Part shown: piece by piece, positions 1 to 5,683 of the stretch
Layout: every line of letters begins with the position of its first letter
How positions within the stretch are numbered: the stretch's first letter is position 1
Assembly: GCA_027296925.1 (NCBI GenBank)
Contig: JAPUIP010000904.1
Span: forward strand, 1-6,850
DNA: 6,850 bases
Direction: 5' to 3'
DNA from: Candidatus Poribacteria bacterium
GTDB lineage: Bacteria > Poribacteria > WGA-4E > PCPOR2b
Position numbers and translations under genes: made by a program
Notes under the pieces: model-generated
The model's database searches: none
Told to the model about the DNA's origin: nothing
Seen by the model: only the letters and a program-made list of their open reading frames with translations

Positions 1-566
1 AGAGTTGTAATGCTGACATTGTAATCCCGTTCAATCGCCCGAACCTGGTCGGCACAGCGCAGCATGCTGAAACGGTTCAAGCGCGGCAATGGCAGGAATA
101 GCTGGCGATCGACCTCGATGAGATCTTCCATGTTCACGACCGTCATTTCGATGTTAGATTGATGCCGAAGAACTTCGTTATAAAACCCTGGCTTGGCAGA
201 TTTACGCAATGCCTCGGAGATGGGTTCAACTGTCTCACCCGTCAAATCCGAAAATCCCAATAGGTCGCGGAATCCCTCAAGAATACACTGCGAATAACCG
301 GTTAGACGAGTCCATCGAAAGTATGGCTCGAAAATCTTCCATCGTTGTGCAAGCGGGAGTTGAGGCGTCAACGCCATCTGTCTTTCGTTTGCATCCATCC
401 CCGCGGAAACCAAATCCGATTCGGCGTAGGCGTGTTTGAAGAAGGCAAGGGCATCGGGAGATTCCTTCAATCGTTGCACTTCGGGAATGATGTGGGAGTG
501 GGAGTTGATGCAGGGAATTTTGGAGATTTCTTCGAATAGCTCGGTTGAAAGTATGTTTATCGGCAT
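1..566 (-). CDS. Amidohydrolase-superfamily protein, N-terminal part (runs off left edge)
   Basis: I found this frame by reading the reverse complement: it is open for 188 codons from ATG at 566 to the window edge with no stop. The protein starts MPINILSTELFEEISKIPC and carries an N-S-H-S-H motif at residues 21-25, matching the HxH metal-binding pair that follows the first strand of amidohydrolase-superfamily TIM barrels. Further on come a segment like FKHAYAESDLVSAGM (residues 43-57) and FEPYFRWTRLTGY (79-91), which resemble the amidohydrolase/uronate-isomerase-like group. Members of that group are metal-dependent hydrolases or isomerases, typically cytoplasmic. The start is supported by AAGGA about 9 nt upstream (around 574-578). 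The C-terminal metal ligands and catalytic Asp lie outside the window, so substrate and completeness cannot be judged. The superfamily call is fairly secure; the subfamily is inferred. Confidence 0.8.
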   Translation of the reverse strand, partial: MPINILSTELFEEISKIPCINSHSHIIPEVQRLKESPDALAFFKHAYAESDLVSAGMDANERQMALTPQLPLAQRWKIFEPYFRWTRLTGYSQCILEGFRDLLGFSDLTGETVEPISEALRKSAKPGFYNEVLRHQSNIEMTVVNMEDLIEVDRQLFLPLPRLNRFSMLRCADQVRAIERDYNVSITT

Positions 567-702
567 ATTAGTTTTCCTTGAGGACGATGGATATCGTGTA
601 CAAATCTTTAAATCCATGTCACTCATATGTCAGACTCTTCTGCGTGACATAAAACCCCTCTCGCACAATTTTGAGACACGCTTGATTTTCTGCTACACGT
701 TA
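567..702. promoter_or_regulatory. Intergenic region upstream of the amidohydrolase with three ATGTCA boxes
   Basis: This 136-bp gap separates the lipoprotein stop from the amidohydrolase start and must hold the amidohydrolase promoter if the two genes are not cotranscribed. ATGTCA occurs at 616-621 and 627-632, exactly 11 bp (one helical turn) apart, and its inverse TGACAT at 645-650. The spacing resembles an operator for a dimeric regulator, but six-base boxes can arise by chance. I see no convincing -35/-10 pair and no terminator with a T-tract for the lipoprotein gene. Confidence 0.3.
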
Positions 703-1221
703 CTATCTGCCTGCAAACTGCTTCCCTAACACCTTTTCCAATGTATTGATGACCTTGGTATCGCTGCCAACATACAATATGATTAGCTTATCCTTCTTAT
801 AGAAATGTGGCGGACCGATCCAACTTACCAGATGAAGGCCGATTGAGCTTCCGTCAGGTGCAACGAGCAACGCCTCATCTTCAGCTTTTTTTTCGGTGGC
901 ATATTCAAAAACTTGTACATCATCGCCATCAACGGTTAGGATCTGAGCCGTTGGCGAAAAGAACGGTTGTAAGATTTCGTCACCCGTGCTCACCTCTGCT
1001 CGTTGCGCACGGAGCTGTTCGATAAAGGTAGTCAGGTCACTCAGCGGGACATCACGAGGCTTATCGTCGTCATCATCTCCATTATCAAATATTGAACCGC
1101 CGTTATCGTCGTCGTCATCATCATCATCGCCACAACCGACCGAACTGATGAAAAATACAACAGCGATTGCTAAGGATAGCACAAAGAAGATCTGGTAAAA
1201 GGCATGTTTTTTCGGATTCAT
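703..1221 (-). CDS. Poly-aspartate lipoprotein of unknown function
   Basis: A 172-residue protein. Residues 1-29 form a lipoprotein signal peptide: basic MNPKKH, a hydrophobic stretch IFFVLSLAIAVVFFI, then SSVGC with the lipidated Cys at residue 30. The -3 Ser makes the lipobox slightly atypical. After the Cys come Gly and eight consecutive Asp, a short GGSIFDNG linker, then five more Asp; these acidic runs probably form a flexible tether. The remaining ~115 residues form one small domain with QPFFSPTAQILTV, DDVQVFEYA, PDGSSIG, WIGPPHFYKKDKLIILYVG and a C-terminal VLGKQFAG. This pattern resembles a widespread uncharacterised bacterial domain found mostly in secreted or lipid-anchored proteins; I know no established function. 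GGAG at 1229-1232 supports the start. It is probably monocistronic. Confidence 0.85.
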   Translation of the reverse strand: MNPKKHAFYQIFFVLSLAIAVVFFISSVGCGDDDDDDDDNGGSIFDNGDDDDDKPRDVPLSDLTTFIEQLRAQRAEVSTGDEILQPFFSPTAQILTVDGDDVQVFEYATEKKAEDEALLVAPDGSSIGLHLVSWIGPPHFYKKDKLIILYVGSDTKVINTLEKVLGKQFAGR

Positions 1222-1259
1222 ATTGTTTCTCCAAAGCTCTCCGTCAGATGCGGAGTTTG

Positions 1260-1289
1260 ATTAAGTTACGTCATAACCCACGCCGTCAA
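1260..1289 (-). promoter_or_regulatory. Possible promoter of the lipoprotein gene
   Basis: On the minus strand TTGACG (1284-1289) is followed after 18 bp by CTTAAT (1260-1265), an acceptable -35 and a moderate -10. Transcription would start near 1253, where a small hairpin (CTCCG 1239-1243, CGGAG 1251-1255) would lie at the 5' end of the transcript. The sequence fit is modest. Confidence 0.3.
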
Positions 1290-1472
1290 CACCCAGAATA
1301 CGCCTCACCTGCTCTACCGGGGGATCTCCGCAACTCATTTTTGTTTGTCGTCTATGACTCTGGTGGTTTAATGATTGTCATTTTGTGATTGCCAACCGGC
1401 CAACGGCTCGTGAGGTGACGTTCCCCGACAAAGAACTTCTCGTCTGCCAATCTTTTTCCAACTCTCCTTCGG
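1290..1472. other. Non-coding stretch between the lipoprotein promoter and the IS1 end
   Basis: No convincing gene is visible here. It contains a short palindrome AATGA-TTG-TCATT at 1370-1382. Reading leftward out of the IS1 element, an AAGGAG (1464-1469 on the minus strand) is followed by a short open frame with no ATG. This could be the original sequence downstream of the VOC gene before the element inserted, but nothing recognisable is encoded. Confidence 0.4.
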
Positions 1473-1498
1473 GGTAGTGCTATACATGTCATGCTGGG
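1473..1498 (+). repeat. IS1 terminal inverted repeat, transposase 3' end
   Basis: GGTAGTGC, then TAT, then ACATGTCATGC, T and GGG. It pairs with the inverted copy at 3797-3822 at 22 of 26 positions, the differences being a three-base block and one further base. The GGT..TGC beginning is typical of IS1-family ends. Confidence 0.85.
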
Positions 1499-1645
1499 CG
1501 CATAGAACAAATGGGGGAGGTCCCGAAACGGTCAAGAATTTCATCCATTCACGTCCCCAAACCGATGAAATGCATGCCATTTTGGGCGAAATTCGATGCG
1601 CGTAAAACCACAAATCGCCGCCTCCCCTAACTAATCTATGCGCCC
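1496..1645. repeat. Subterminal inverted repeat in the IS1 3' untranslated region
   Basis: GGGCGCATAGA-N7-GGGGAGG at 1496-1520 recurs inverted at 1621-1645 with the same 7-bp internal spacing, so 18 of 25 positions match exactly. Nested inside is a perfect 8-bp pair, ATTTCATC (1538-1545) and GATGAAAT (1564-1571). The whole non-coding tail of the element could therefore fold into one long branched hairpin. It starts just after the insB stop codon, so it may act as a transcription or RNA-level barrier at the element's end, or be a trace of an earlier nested insertion. Confidence 0.55.
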
Positions 1646-1647
1646 TG

Positions 1648-1925
1648 TCATGCTTTGTCGATATTGTAGTGGCAAATGAAATACTTGATAGCGCCGATGT
1701 GATTTGCAAGCTTTTTGGAAAAGGAGAGAGACTTTCTGAGCAACGAAACATCTTTTGTCTTTTGGTACAATTAAATCGCTCGATGTGGTTGGTAATCCCA
1801 AAGCTTTTTGACCATTCGATGCTGTTTCTCTTCAATGACCCCCTCATAGGGGAGATGCAACCATGTCGCACGGCATCCCAATGTGGCCAAACCCCTTCTC
1901 CTTCCTGAAATGGATACTTCCGATG
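1648..1925 (-). pseudogene. IS1 transposase C-terminal remnant (insB-like), frameshifted
   Basis: Reading leftward across frames gives the end of an IS1 DDE transposase: a CDMVASP-like segment (second catalytic Asp region), then YEGVIEEKQHRMVKK, then ITNHIERFNCTKRQ, then RKSLSFSKKLANHIGAI and KYFICHYNIDKA followed by TGA at 1648-1650. NHIERFN contains the catalytic Glu of the family. At least three frame changes separate these pieces, two of them falling at short A-runs (in the VKK and KRQK codons). The rightmost boundary with the serine hydrolase gene is uncertain, somewhere between 1910 and 1930. The segment upstream that would carry the first catalytic Asp is absent. It cannot encode a working enzyme as written. 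Confidence 0.85.
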
Positions 1926-1930
1926 CTGCG

Positions 1931-3394
1931 TTAGAGGCGCTTTCCTCCGGCGAATCCATTGTATTCGTCCAGGAACCACTCGGCTTGTTTCGTCATAAAG
2001 ATCCCGACATCTTCCCCCTTGAAGGCGAAAGATATCCGCAGCCCTCCCAGGTAAATATCCGTGATGTAGACCTCCATGTTGAGCGTCTGCTCGTCGATCC
2101 ACGCGGCCGAGGCCAGGCAATCGTATTCGATGCCCGGTACCTTGCCGATCTGTTCGCCGAAGTAGTTGCGTTGAGGGAACTTGCCGGACAGCACGCGCCC
2201 GATACCGAACCGCAGCACATTGTCGCCCTGACCGTTGGTGTACTCCCACGTGCCCCAATCCCCTTTGAAGGACAGGCGCATCCGCGTGATTCCCATCGGG
2301 TTGTCTTCCAAAGCATACCAGGCTCCGTTGACTTCCGAAGTTGCCCGCGCGTCAGGGTTGCCAGGGATCGGCAGGACGGTGAGCCGCTCGATCTTATCAG
2401 AGAGCTGTGCGTGGGCGTCGCGGTTCTCCCCAAGCGGTGCGTCTGAAAGGTGGGGGTAGAGTTCCTCGTACATCACGGCAGGAATGGCGCTGGTTGCCGG
2501 TGCGCCCTGTGTGTCGGCGATGCAGGCGAACAGAAACTCCCTGTCGGGAAAACAGATGGCGTACTGACTGCCCATCCCGCGGAAGGAGAATCCGTTCTCT
2601 TTGTCGCGCCAGATCTGATATCCATACCCGCAGTTTCCCCGGATGGTGTTGTCGATTTGCCTACAGGTCGCGGCGCGCACGTACGCCTCCGGGAGGACCC
2701 TTTCTTCGCCCCACATGCCGCCGTTCATACAGGCGAGTGCGACTCTGGCCAGATCGCGAAGCGTACAGATGACCCCCGATCCGCCCCACGATACACCCTC
2801 GGGCGTGCGCACGCACCATCCGTCAGCGGAGAATCCGATTCGGTCCAGGAAACGCGGGCGCATGTAATCCAGAAAGGGCATACCCGCGAGTCGCTCGACC
2901 GTGGCCGTGAGCACGACGGTTGCCGCGGTATCGTACGAGAAGATCGTTCCGGGAGGATGCGAGGGGGGCCGGTTGAAGAAGGTCCACACCCAATCAGGAT
3001 CGTCGCGTGTATAGGAGGTTTTACAATGGGCGGTCGACATCGTCAACAGGTCTCGGACGGTCGAGGCGGTCAGCCACGGATGAAGCTTTTGGGGCAGTTT
3101 GTCGGGGAAGTATTCGGCGACCCGATCATCGAGGGTGAGCCTGCCTTCGTCGACCATCATCCCGACCGCCAACGAGACGAAGCTTTTGCTGACCGAATAC
3201 ATCCGGTGTTTGCGGTCAGCCGACCACGGGGCCCAGTATCCCTCAGCCGCAATTCTGTTGCGACGCACCAGCAGGAATCCGTGCATGCAGATTCGCTCGG
3301 AGTCGATCCGTTGCAGGAAATTCAGGATCGCCCGTGAAGGGATTCCCAGGCTTTCAGGTGAGGGGGCCGTTGTAAACACTTTTTCACTTTCCAT
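1931..3394 (-). CDS. Beta-lactamase-family serine hydrolase (class C / esterase-like fold), IS1 passenger
   Basis: A 487-residue protein of the beta-lactamase-related serine hydrolase family (PF00144 type: class C beta-lactamases, DD-peptidases, EstB-like esterases, 6-aminohexanoate-dimer hydrolase). The nucleophile motif SxxK is S67-V-S-K70 within HRMYSVSKSF. The second motif is Y154-D-T where class C enzymes have Y-x-N. The third motif is G273-M-G-S-Q in place of K-T-G or H-x-G. GGSGVICTLRDLARVAL (204-220) is the usual segment between them. About residues 340-487 form an extra C-terminal, probably beta-rich domain. There is no signal peptide, so it is probably cytoplasmic; with the substituted third motif, an esterase or amidase role is likelier than antibiotic resistance. 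GGAGGA (3401-3406), 6 nt from ATG, fixes the start. It lies within the IS1 element in the transposase orientation and is GC-richer than the IS remnants. The substrate cannot be deduced. Confidence 0.9.
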   Translation of the reverse strand: MESEKVFTTAPSPESLGIPSRAILNFLQRIDSERICMHGFLLVRRNRIAAEGYWAPWSADRKHRMYSVSKSFVSLAVGMMVDEGRLTLDDRVAEYFPDKLPQKLHPWLTASTVRDLLTMSTAHCKTSYTRDDPDWVWTFFNRPPSHPPGTIFSYDTAATVVLTATVERLAGMPFLDYMRPRFLDRIGFSADGWCVRTPEGVSWGGSGVICTLRDLARVALACMNGGMWGEERVLPEAYVRAATCRQIDNTIRGNCGYGYQIWRDKENGFSFRGMGSQYAICFPDREFLFACIADTQGAPATSAIPAVMYEELYPHLSDAPLGENRDAHAQLSDKIERLTVLPIPGNPDARATSEVNGAWYALEDNPMGITRMRLSFKGDWGTWEYTNGQGDNVLRFGIGRVLSGKFPQRNYFGEQIGKVPGIEYDCLASAAWIDEQTLNMEVYITDIYLGGLRISFAFKGEDVGIFMTKQAEWFLDEYNGFAGGKRL

Positions 3395-3406
3395 ATCTGC
3401 TCCTCC

Positions 3407-3731
3407 AGCTTAGGCAATTGGTCATAAAGGCCAACAATAAAAGCAAGCAACCAGCGAAGGCTCACACCCTCCACTCTGCAAATGCCCTTCGGGTGGCACG
3501 AGTGGGAGGAAGAACCTCACGCAAACCTGACGCACCCCGTAACGGTACTCTAAAAGAAGTCGCTTCCGTATCCGCTCTTTTTTTGGCGTTGGAAATCAGA
3601 ATCTGTTGCGGATTGGATACGAATTGTCGACCACATTCGTTACAACAGTGATTCTGTTTGCCATTGTGAATATGTCCGTTCTTTTGGGTATGGGTGCTGT
3701 CACATCCGGGGCAATGGATGTTTGTGGTTGA
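3407..3731 (-). pseudogene. IS1 transposase N-terminal remnant (insA-like zinc finger), frameshifted
   Basis: The minus strand encodes IHCPGCDSTHTQKNGHIHNG then KQNHCCNECGRQFVSNPQ, the CxxC...CxxC zinc-binding N-terminus of IS1 InsA. After a frame change at a run of seven A, another frame gives KKERIRKRLLLE, then PLRG, and after an extra 49 bp (3486-3534) a third frame gives GICRVEGVSLRWLLAF, IVGLYDQLP. Joined, these read as a typical IS1 helix-turn-helix region. Homology stops at LYDQLP, directly before the ribosome binding site of the serine hydrolase. AAGGAG at 3733-3738 is the old ribosome binding site, but no ATG follows it in frame, so even the start codon appears eroded. Confidence 0.85.
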
Positions 3732-3756
3732 TCTCCTTGTTAACTTGGCGATATCA

Positions 3757-3785
3757 AAGCGGATAACCCAAACTCGCCGATGTGT
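3757..3785 (-). promoter_or_regulatory. Possible IS1 transposase promoter
   Basis: Inside the terminal repeat the minus strand has a perfect -35 box TTGACA (about 3780-3785) followed after 17 bp by TATCCG, a poor -10. In IS1-family elements the transposase promoter overlaps this end, so it may drive transcription through the insA remnant into the serine hydrolase. Confidence 0.3.
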
Positions 3786-3796
3786 CAACCCCATTC

Positions 3797-3822
3797 CCCC
3801 GCATGACATGTCGCGCACTACC
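3797..3822 (-). repeat. IS1 terminal inverted repeat, transposase 5' end
   Basis: Read on the minus strand: GGTAGTGC, GCG, ACATGTCATGC, GGGG. It mirrors the repeat at 1473-1498. Its TAG (3818-3820) also acts as the stop codon of the neighbouring VOC gene. Confidence 0.85.
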
Positions 3823-4660
3823 AACAAACAAACTCAAAGACACAATCGAAGCAACGTTCGCCAATGACAACACGTTGGGTGTCATCTATTGTTGGTAATA
3901 AAGCCAAAGTGGCAATGTCGCGAACCCGCCCCAGGTCGCCGGTGCGTATCACCAGAGCACCGAAGATGGAGGTTCGCCCCGCCAACGAAGAAGCCAAACC
4001 ACCAAACCGCTCTTGGTAGGCTTGTGGCGAAACAATCGTGATGTGGGCCCCATCCAGTTCGACGCGGAGGGAATCAGAGCTGCCGGCAACATCAGAATGC
4101 AACAATCTGGCGAAATCTTCCGCTTCGCGCTGATGGGATTGCGATGCAATCACGAATTCAGGTATAGACAGCGCGCCATTTGGGTGGCTCTGCCATTGGG
4201 AACGCCAAACCAGCTCTGGCGTGGCATGCTCACAGTAATAGACGCGGCCGGCTGGGAAGATACCATCACGGAGATTAACAGTGCGGAAACGTGCATCTAT
4301 CGTGGCGTCGAGCAATTCCACCGGTCGAGTGAAGGATTTGGGTGGGTCTGCTGCCATGCCTAAATCCTGCAAATGGGCGTAGGTTTCGTCGGCGTCGGAG
4401 GTCTTAAAAACAAGCCCGTTGATACCCAAAGGGGCGTTTGTAATGTCGGGTCTCAACAACTCATCGTTATGCGTGGACGGCGGTAATCCTATCAGTTCCA
4501 CATAGTCCGTACGGAATATCATCAGATGATTGATTGAGCCCAGAGAGTGATAGCCACGTCTGGTCAAGTGAAAACCTAAGTTCCCGAACACACCTTGGGC
4601 TCCATCCATATGGTAGAGAACATTGATGACGGCGTGGTCTAATTTCGGTGGCTTAGCCAT
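3818..4660 (-). CDS. Glyoxalase-like (VOC superfamily) protein
   Basis: A 280-residue protein starting MAKPPKLDHAVINVLYHMDG. The LDHAVINV opening, GNLGFHLTRRGYHSLGSINHLMIF (26-49) and DYVELIGLP (52-60) are characteristic of the Glyoxalase_3 type (PF13468) of the vicinal oxygen chelate fold. A second half with CEHATPELVW (143-152) and a C-terminal betaalpha-repeat completes the pair of modules. H9, H45 or E55 and H145 are candidate metal ligands. Members are metal-dependent lyases, dioxygenases or isomerases; the reaction here is unknown. ATG at 4660 is chosen because GGAGG lies at 4667-4671 and homology begins there; upstream in-frame codons belong to the preceding gene in another frame. Only 13 bp separate it from the GNAT stop, so the two form an operon. 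The final residues CVFEFVCW and the stop TAG run into the IS1 end, so the native C-terminus may have been slightly altered. Confidence 0.88.
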   Translation of the reverse strand: MAKPPKLDHAVINVLYHMDGAQGVFGNLGFHLTRRGYHSLGSINHLMIFRTDYVELIGLPPSTHNDELLRPDITNAPLGINGLVFKTSDADETYAHLQDLGMAADPPKSFTRPVELLDATIDARFRTVNLRDGIFPAGRVYYCEHATPELVWRSQWQSHPNGALSIPEFVIASQSHQREAEDFARLLHSDVAGSSDSLRVELDGAHITIVSPQAYQERFGGLASSLAGRTSIFGALVIRTGDLGRVRDIATLALLPTIDDTQRVVIGERCFDCVFEFVCW

Positions 4661-4673
4661 TTGCTTCCTCCCC

Positions 4674-5489
4674 TTATACGAAAATACCTTCGCTGATATC
4701 ATCCGAGCGGTCGGGGGGATCCCAGACGACGAATCGGAACTCCTTCTCAGTCTGGTACCCCATTCTGCGAGCCAAGCCAGCCGAGGCCAGGTTATTTTTG
4801 GCGCAGTTCCAGTAGGTGCGATATCCGCGCGCCTCGCATTCCCGGATGAGCTGAGCACAGCAAAACGTTGCATACCCGCGCCGGCGATAGGGCTCGCCGG
4901 TGATTGTGCCTATTTCGATCATGCCCAGTGCCGCGTCGCCGGCGAACGCTTCCGACAGAAGCTGGTGCTCTTTCACCAGGCAGAAGCCGAAACCCTTCTC
5001 CAACGTTCGCTCTACACTCCCAAAATAGGCCGCGTAATAGTCGCGGTAACGACAGCGTTCAAACCACGTTGCATCGATTGGTCGCAGCTCACAGCCGTCG
5101 GGCACCGATAAATCAGGGACCGGGTCGGCTCCCAGTAGACGATCGGTGAATTCCAATTCCCAACCGTCGAAATCGGGAGCGGGCGGGAGGAGTTGGTTGT
5201 AGGGGTGGTCAGGCCATAGTGCGAGTGCGACCTCCGACTCCTGTCGCAGTTGATCAATAAGCGGGTGTACCAGACTGGCGGATGGGCACCCGCCCAGAAA
5301 CAGGGTGTCAAAAGCCGCTTCCTGGACAGCGCCCCAGGTGGGCTGGGCGAGATCGTCTGTCCATATCTGCCCGCGAATAGAGCCATCTAACACAGCGAAG
5401 CAGCGAATAGCAACCGGCTGGCCAACGTCAAACAGGGCTTTCAGCGAGGGGGATACCTGGTGGGCTTTCACGTGCATGATCTCACTCAT
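4674..5489 (-). CDS. GNAT-family N-acetyltransferase
   Basis: A 271-residue protein with a C-terminal GNAT domain. Motif A is IEIGTITGEPYRRRGYA (191-207), whose RRRGYA is the pyrophosphate-binding Q/R-x-x-G-x-G/A loop for acetyl-CoA; motif B is WNCAKNNLASAGLARRMGY (227-245). The N-terminal ~130 residues form a separate half (with ALWPDHPYNQLLPP) as in the two-domain GNAT_acetyltran type (PF12746), so length is normal for that group. The acceptor substrate is unknown; these enzymes acetylate amines of small molecules or proteins in the cytoplasm. AGGAGA (5498-5503) about 8 nt upstream supports ATG at 5489 over the internal ATG at 5477. It is the first gene of an operon with the VOC gene, whose ribosome binding site begins right at its stop codon. 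Confidence 0.9.
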   Translation of the reverse strand: MSEIMHVKAHQVSPSLKALFDVGQPVAIRCFAVLDGSIRGQIWTDDLAQPTWGAVQEAAFDTLFLGGCPSASLVHPLIDQLRQESEVALALWPDHPYNQLLPPAPDFDGWELEFTDRLLGADPVPDLSVPDGCELRPIDATWFERCRYRDYYAAYFGSVERTLEKGFGFCLVKEHQLLSEAFAGDAALGMIEIGTITGEPYRRRGYATFCCAQLIRECEARGYRTYWNCAKNNLASAGLARRMGYQTEKEFRFVVWDPPDRSDDISEGIFV

Positions 5490-5567
5490 TCAAACTGTCT
5501 CCTATATGTGACCGAAGCGGAACCTTCCCGATGGGACCGGGGTACGAGCACTCCAGAAAAAGGTAGG

Positions 5568-5596
5568 ATTATTGTTACCTTCTCGTTCTGTATCAA
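5568..5596 (-). promoter_or_regulatory. Promoter of the GNAT-VOC operon
   Basis: On the minus strand TTGATA (5591-5596), a 17-bp spacer and AATAAT (5568-5573) make a good sigma70-type promoter. Transcription would start near 5561, leaving a leader of about 70 nt. No operator or riboswitch is evident in the leader. Confidence 0.6.
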
Positions 5597-5604
5597 ATTA
5601 CCAG

Positions 5605-5615
5605 GGAATAGCACT
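5605..5615 (+). repeat. 11-bp direct repeat, left copy (possible target duplication)
   Basis: GGAATAGCACT, repeated exactly at 6541-6551. The two copies bracket the methyltransferase block and lie just outside a pair of inverted AAGAGGGTG sequences, the arrangement expected of a target-site duplication around a transposed segment. Confidence 0.5.
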
Positions 5616-5619
5616 CACA

Positions 5620-5628
5620 AAGAGGGTG
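5620..5628 (+). repeat. 9-bp inverted repeat, left arm (AAGAGGGTG)
   Basis: AAGAGGGTG here is mirrored by CACCCTCTT at 6523-6531. Similarity does not extend far beyond these nine bases. Confidence 0.5.
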
Positions 5629-5683
5629 CAGCGCCTTGTTGGGCGGCGTGCAGCGGGGTCGTGCTGATCTGCACAGCGGGGAT

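Larger units (their letters stand above)
1473..3822 (-). mobile_element. IS1-family element carrying a serine hydrolase gene inside its broken transposase
   Basis: The ends are inverted repeats. The plus strand from 1473 and the minus strand from 3822 both read GGTAGTGC, three differing bases, ACATGTCATGC, one differing base, then GGG. Just inside one end lies a degraded insA-like zinc-finger region (about 3410-3731), and towards the other a degraded insB-like C-terminus (1648 to about 1925), in the same orientation and order as in an intact IS1 transposase. The 487-codon serine hydrolase lies between them. Total length is about 2350 bp; typical IS1 elements are nearer 0.8 kb, and the two IS portions here sum to roughly that. 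The segment with the first catalytic Asp is gone, so the element cannot move alone; with both ends kept it could perhaps be mobilised in trans. No target duplication is visible (9-mers CTCCTTCGG and AACAAACAA), which points to later rearrangement or age. Confidence 0.85.

Noticed and set aside
1062..1130. CRISPR or tandem-repeat array
   Set aside because: The repeats are triplets within the lipoprotein coding sequence; no repeat-spacer structure exists anywhere in the window.
1368..2258. A 296-codon minus-strand open frame spanning the IS1 tail, insB remnant and hydrolase 3' end
   Set aside because: It passes out of frame through the serine hydrolase gene and contains only one piece of the insB remnant; it is a chance fusion of unrelated sequence, not a gene.
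1883..3337. Long plus-strand open frames opposite the serine hydrolase
   Set aside because: They are antisense shadows of a GC-rich gene: low-complexity Arg/Pro/Gly-rich products, no family motifs, and no consistent ribosome binding sites.
4661..4873. Upstream extension of the VOC gene to a start at 4873
   Set aside because: The extra 71 residues overlap the GNAT gene in another frame and have no family similarity; the strong GGAGG before 4660 and the LDHAVI motif just after it fix the start.
1931..5489. A single functional gene cluster linking serine hydrolase, VOC protein and acetyltransferase as a resistance island
   Set aside because: The hydrolase lies within a separate IS1 unit and only the GNAT-VOC pair shows operon spacing; shared function is not supported by the sequence.
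5629..5683. Possible rho-independent terminator after the methyltransferase
   Set aside because: There are GC-rich partial inverted repeats, such as CGCC-TTGTTG-GGCG, but the stem is only 4 bp and no T-run follows in the direction of transcription.
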